A stretch of DNA of 8,900 nt from an uncultured bacterium. GTDB lineage: Bacteria; Patescibacteriota; Minisyncoccia; Phycocordibacterales; CAIJYI01. Below, piece by piece: positions 6,629 through 8,900 of the stretch. The position numbers and the translations under genes were made by a program. The stretch spans positions 1 to 8,900 of the forward strand of contig CALMXW010000014.1 of NCBI GenBank assembly GCA_937871115.1, given 5' to 3'. The notes below the pieces were generated by a model. It saw only the letters and a list, made by a program, of their open reading frames with translations. It searched no databases and was not told the DNA's origin. Position 1 is the first letter of the stretch. Every line of letters starts with the position of its first letter.

Positions 6629-7210
6629 ATGATTACCACAGAACAAATTAAAGAGCTTCGCGAAAAAACAGGCGTTTCTGTCATGCAGTGCAAAAAAGCA
6701 CTCGAGGAAGCAGGCGGAGATATCGAGAAAGCTCTCATTCTTTTGCGAAAAATCAGCGGAAATATCGCCGCTAAAAAGTCCGACCGCGACCTCGGCGCAG
6801 GAAACGTAGCGGCATATATTCACGGGGGTGGATCTGTCGGCGCGATGATCATCCTCGCCACCGAGACAGATTTCGTGGCAAAGAACGAAGAGTTTAAGAA
6901 GCTCGCGTACGACATTGCCATGCATATCACCGCCGCAAACCCGACATACCTCAAGCGTGAAGACATTCCCGAAGAAGAAATGACCAAGATTAAGACTGCA
7001 CTCGAAAGCGAAATTCCTGCCGGCAAGCCAGCAGACATGATGGAAAAGATTCTCACTGGAAAACTCGAAGATTATTACAAACTGAAAGTTCTCCTCGATC
7101 AGCCATACATCAAAGACGACAGTGTCTCCATCAACGGCCTCATCCAGACAGCCACCCAAAAGTTTGGCGAAAGAATAGAAGTCTCACGCTTTGTGCGATT
7201 TGCTGCATAA
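6629..7210 (+). CDS. tsf: Translation elongation factor Ts, short form
   Basis: 193 aa; recycles EF-Tu from its GDP to its GTP form. The N-terminal UBA-like domain is clear (ITTEQIKELREKTGVSVMQC at 2-21, then KKALEEAGGDIEKALILLR to 40). The core motif TDFVAKN (80-86) contacts the EF-Tu nucleotide pocket. The C-terminal part ends FGERIEVSRFVRF (179-191). E. coli EF-Ts has 283 aa with a second core half and a coiled coil. This protein is close to the Thermus form (196 aa), which lacks them and works as a dimer; dimerisation here is inference. I chose ATG 6629 over the in-frame TTG at 6608 because the family starts at M-I-T and the likely -10 box lies between the two. Confidence 0.96.
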   Translation: MITTEQIKELREKTGVSVMQCKKALEEAGGDIEKALILLRKISGNIAAKKSDRDLGAGNVAAYIHGGGSVGAMIILATETDFVAKNEEFKKLAYDIAMHITAANPTYLKREDIPEEEMTKIKTALESEIPAGKPADMMEKILTGKLEDYYKLKVLLDQPYIKDDSVSINGLIQTATQKFGERIEVSRFVRFAA

Positions 7211-7235
7211 GAGCAGTACGGTAAACATAAAAAAT

Positions 7236-7631
7236 ATGTACGTTTTTCTTACATTGTTTTTTCTTTCTGCAATTGGACTCATTGCTATGCTCTGGCAGAG
7301 GCTTGCCGCCATAGAGAGCGGCCGCATCCGCATTTTGGGTGTCCAGCCTTCGTACTTTACCTTTGCTGAAGATGTTTCAAAGATTGCCCTCGAACATGGC
7401 AAGCGCGGTATGCTCATCGTCGTCGCCCGCTCACTCTACTATTTCTCCAAAGCCCTGGATTGGGTCAAAGGGGGCATGCAGAGGGTCGTGGTGCGCCTCG
7501 AGGAGCGTCTCGCACGCCGAAGTAGCACCGGGAGGCAGCAGGGGGCCGTCTCGCTTTTCCTCAAGGAAGTCGCGGAGCACAAGCGGGTCACCAAGATACG
7601 AGCGCGACGAAAAGCACGGGAAGAAAATTAG
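7236..7631 (+). CDS. Small membrane-anchored basic protein, function unknown
   Basis: 131 aa from ATG 7236, 25 nt after the tsf stop. A longer TTG start at 7191 would overlap tsf and add no sensible sequence. The N-terminal TM segment (residues 1-19, YVFLTLFFLSAIGLIAMLW) is followed by a mostly helical region with IRILGVQPSYFTFAEDVSKIA (begins near 31) and a second weakly hydrophobic patch (GMLIVVARSLYYF, 58-70). The C-terminus is strongly basic (~85-131, many Arg and Lys), suggesting contact with nucleic acid, ribosomes or anionic lipid on the cytoplasmic side. The leader is AT-rich with no Shine-Dalgarno. No family is recognised. Given its place, co-expression with tsf is likely. Confidence 0.7.
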   Translation: MYVFLTLFFLSAIGLIAMLWQRLAAIESGRIRILGVQPSYFTFAEDVSKIALEHGKRGMLIVVARSLYYFSKALDWVKGGMQRVVVRLEERLARRSSTGRQQGAVSLFLKEVAEHKRVTKIRARRKAREEN

Positions 7632-7645
7632 AGCTCCACGGGGGG

Positions 7646-7673
7646 TTTTAATTTTTCCAAATTTGAGTATTAT
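7646..7673 (+). promoter_or_regulatory. Weak candidate promoter for tRNA-Thr
   Basis: TATTAT (7668-7673, 5 of 6 matches to TATAAT) lies about 43 nt before the tRNA. A poor -35 (TTTTAA, 7646-7651) sits 16 nt upstream. The tRNA could equally be processed from a transcript of the upstream gene. Confidence 0.3.
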
Positions 7674-7715
7674 GTACTCACGGCTTATTTTTTTGCCGAA
7701 GAAACAGAAAGCATC

Positions 7716-7791
7716 GCCACCTTAGCTCAGTTGGTAGAGCAACGGTTTTGTAAACCGTAGGTCGTCGGTTCAAACCCGACAGGTGGCTCCA
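7716..7791 (+). tRNA. thrT: tRNA-Thr (anticodon UGU), 3' CCA encoded
   Basis: A complete cloverleaf. Acceptor GCCACCT pairs perfectly with AGGTGGC. The D arm is GCTC...GAGC. The anticodon stem ACGGT/ACCGT holds the loop TTTGTAA with anticodon TGT. The T arm is GTCGG-TTCAAAC-CCGAC. The discriminator is T, followed by an encoded CCA (7789-7791). A U discriminator is unusual for bacterial tRNA-Thr, which commonly has A. The encoded CCA contrasts with tRNA-Trp in the same window. Confidence 0.95.
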
Positions 7792-7792
7792 A

Positions 7793-7836
7793 ACTATAAA
7801 AATAAACGAGGCCCGAGTCTTTTGGACTTGGGCCTC
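7793..7836 (-). terminator. Intrinsic terminator of the minus-strand membrane protein gene, possibly bidirectional
   Basis: A 12-bp stem (7808-7819 with 7825-7836, one G-T pair, loop TTTTG) starts 4 nt beyond the stop codon of the minus-strand gene. On the minus strand it is followed by GTTTATTTTTATAG, a good U-rich tail. On the plus strand the tail is poor (TGAATT), but the hairpin also lies 16 nt after tRNA-Thr and may help end that transcript. Confidence 0.85.
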
Positions 7837-7840
7837 TGAA

Positions 7841-8497
7841 TTACATCACTACAAACCACCATGCTACGCTCGCGACGATCCAACTTAATTCGTTTGTCGT
7901 CTCACTGATCGCGAGCCAGGCACGATTCCGATCCCACCCTGCTTCCCGTACCATGAAGTAAATCTGGCCGAGACGCACAAGGATTGTCGCGTGTCCGACT
8001 ATTATTGACAAGCCGGGTGTCCCGGTCGCACCCTCTGCAAGAAACTTCCATCCCAGAAGCACTTGCGGGACTGATTTGTATGCTATAGCGAAGAGTCCTT
8101 TCACCGCCGGAGCACTAAATGGCAAGTGCGCAATCCGACGCATGATGAGCACAGCAACGCTTAAAATAGCGGTTGTTTCCAATGTCGTCGTATCTTTCTC
8201 GTTCCAGTGGTAAGCAGGGTTTATCCCTACTGCCAGCATCAGAGAGCCCATCAATACAAGCCAGATAAGATAGGTCGCAATGGCTTGTTTCGTGACACGA
8301 CTGGGTGCGGCTTTATGTGCTGCAACACCAAGTGTGAGATGAAAGAGAAGGAAGGCAAAAACCGTTCCGAATTGTGCCAGACTGGAGCCAGACACATCTG
8401 TCAGTGACCGCAGAATATATGCCCCACAAAAAACCATGGCCCCGATGATTTGGGTGACGAACAAAAAGTCTGCCACCAATCTCTTTCGAAAAGACAT
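7841..8497 (-). CDS. Polytopic membrane protein with a PQ-loop-like motif
   Basis: 218 aa with about six or seven hydrophobic segments: roughly 8-30, 40-60, 72-92, 107-120, 134-150, 162-182 and 203-217. Residues 140-164 (YKSVPQVLLGWKF ... TPGLS) show a Pro-Gln pair (144-145) followed some 17 residues later by GLS. This is the pattern of PQ-loop/SWEET-type transporter repeats, although overall membership is not certain. The N-terminus is basic (MSFRKRL), fitting a cytoplasmic start. ATG 8497 is fixed by a strong Shine-Dalgarno, GGAGGTG, 6 nt away. Transcribed alone on the minus strand, with its own promoter and terminator, opposite to all neighbours. Signals and orientation suggest an independently acquired or separately regulated gene. 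A small-solute transporter is possible but unproven. Confidence 0.75.
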   Translation of the reverse strand: MSFRKRLVADFLFVTQIIGAMVFCGAYILRSLTDVSGSSLAQFGTVFAFLLFHLTLGVAAHKAAPSRVTKQAIATYLIWLVLMGSLMLAVGINPAYHWNEKDTTTLETTAILSVAVLIMRRIAHLPFSAPAVKGLFAIAYKSVPQVLLGWKFLAEGATGTPGLSIIVGHATILVRLGQIYFMVREAGWDRNRAWLAISETTNELSWIVASVAWWFVVM

Positions 8498-8500
8498 CCA

Positions 8501-8520
8501 ACACCTCCAGCCTTGTGGCT
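8501..8520 (-). promoter_or_regulatory. Strong Shine-Dalgarno and small upstream hairpin for the minus-strand gene
   Basis: GGAGGTGT (8508-8501 on the minus strand) sits 6 nt from the ATG, a near-ideal ribosome binding site. Just upstream in the message is a 4-bp hairpin AGCC-ACAA-GGCT (8520-8509). It is the only clear Shine-Dalgarno next to a convincing gene in the window. Confidence 0.8.
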
Positions 8521-8529
8521 AATTAAGGT

Positions 8530-8871
8530 TTGTTCACTCCAGAAACTAACAAAATTGTAACGGAAAAAAGTAAAATTGTCAAGTTCTTTTGCTCCAAACT
8601 ATCTGACATAATAACTTCATGCAAAACGAGACAGAAACTGGCCGGGTTTTCGAAAAGTAAAATTATAGGAAACCTTCACAATGTCTTTGATTATCGTGTG
8701 GGTGGGGGTGACGTCATTGAATTGAGGTCAGCAGAAAAAGCTGTAAAAGACCCAGAAGATAAAACTATTACAGAACTAGCCGTATTGTTTGGGGAAAAAT
8801 ATGGTAGCCTGTCTGCCTTTCGCATAATTCGTCTTCTTGAACAATTAGATCGACCTAAAGTTAAGAAATAA
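8530..8871 (+). CDS. Hypothetical small protein, start uncertain, possible 5' frameshift
   Basis: The open frame from TTG 8530 to TAA 8869-8871 gives 113 aa with no recognised family. The 3' part looks like coding: from about 8680, residues such as FDYRVGGGDVIEL, then an amphipathic helical stretch (ELAVLFGEKYGSLSAF, then RIIRLLEQLDRP) and a basic tail. The 5' part overlaps the opposite promoter and is doubtful. An ATG at 8619 in another frame reads MQNETETGRVFEK then stops at TAA 8658-8660. Skipping one base there would join it to the long frame. That ATG also has a CATAAT box (8607-8612) 6 nt upstream. So the real gene may begin at 8619 with a frameshift, or be a decayed gene, or start at GTG 8698. 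Confidence 0.45.
   Translation: MFTPETNKIVTEKSKIVKFFCSKLSDIITSCKTRQKLAGFSKSKIIGNLHNVFDYRVGGGDVIELRSAEKAVKDPEDKTITELAVLFGEKYGSLSAFRIIRLLEQLDRPKVKK
8554..8582 (-). promoter_or_regulatory. Near-consensus sigma-70 promoter for the minus-strand membrane protein
   Basis: On the minus strand, TTGACA (8582-8577, perfect) is followed after 17 nt by TACAAT (8559-8554, 5 of 6). Transcription would start near 8547 and give a leader of about 50 nt. It is the best promoter match in the window. Confidence 0.82.
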
Positions 8872-8900
8872 CTACTGTGCACAAGGATTTCGATAGCTGG

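Noticed and set aside
7634..7655. CTCC-ACG-GGGG hairpin followed by T-rich sequence after the 131-aa gene
   Set aside because: Four-base stem with a G-T pair; too weak to call, although the T-rich tail is suggestive.

Overview
The window looks like chromosomal DNA of a small-genome bacterium, most likely a member of the Patescibacteria (Candidate Phyla Radiation, Parcubacteria-like). This is inferred from tightly packed genes, a short Thermus-type EF-Ts (193 aa), starts that mostly lack a Shine-Dalgarno, and a surface-glycan gene run beside ribosomal genes. Taxonomy cannot be proven from the sequence alone. All ten forward and reverse genes whose stop lies in the window end in TAA or TAG, none in TGA.

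Layout. (1) Positions 1-820, minus strand: the N-terminal part of a phage tail-fibre-like protein with ~75-residue repeats. It runs off the left edge and carries one in-frame TGA (746-748). It meets a plus-strand reading frame head-on at about 750-870. That frame is a small membrane protein with no upstream start, so the area may be an integration edge or an assembly junction. (2) Positions ~867-5418, plus strand: a cell-surface cassette. It holds a two-TM membrane protein or fragment, a GT-C membrane glycosyltransferase, a membrane-anchored glycoside-hydrolase-like protein with a C-terminal Ig-like domain, and a membrane-anchored protein with two repeated carbohydrate-binding-like beta-sandwich domains. 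Together they could build, trim and bind a surface glycan (inference). (3) Positions 5478-7791: a translation block of ribosomal protein L33 (52 aa), tRNA-Trp(CCA), rpsB (S2), tsf (EF-Ts), a small membrane-anchored basic protein, and tRNA-Thr(UGU). (4) Positions 7808-8497, minus strand: a polytopic membrane protein with a PQ-loop-like motif. It has its own near-consensus promoter (TTGACA-17-TACAAT), a strong Shine-Dalgarno and an intrinsic terminator. (5) Positions 8530-8871, plus strand: an unrecognised small ORF with a doubtful start and a possible frameshift near its 5' end.

Regulation. Plus-strand genes 4111, 5829 and 6629 have -10-like boxes only 7-17 bases before the ATG and no Shine-Dalgarno, which suggests leaderless or very short-leader messages. 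The minus-strand gene at 8497 is the opposite: full promoter, about 50-nt leader and a textbook ribosome binding site.
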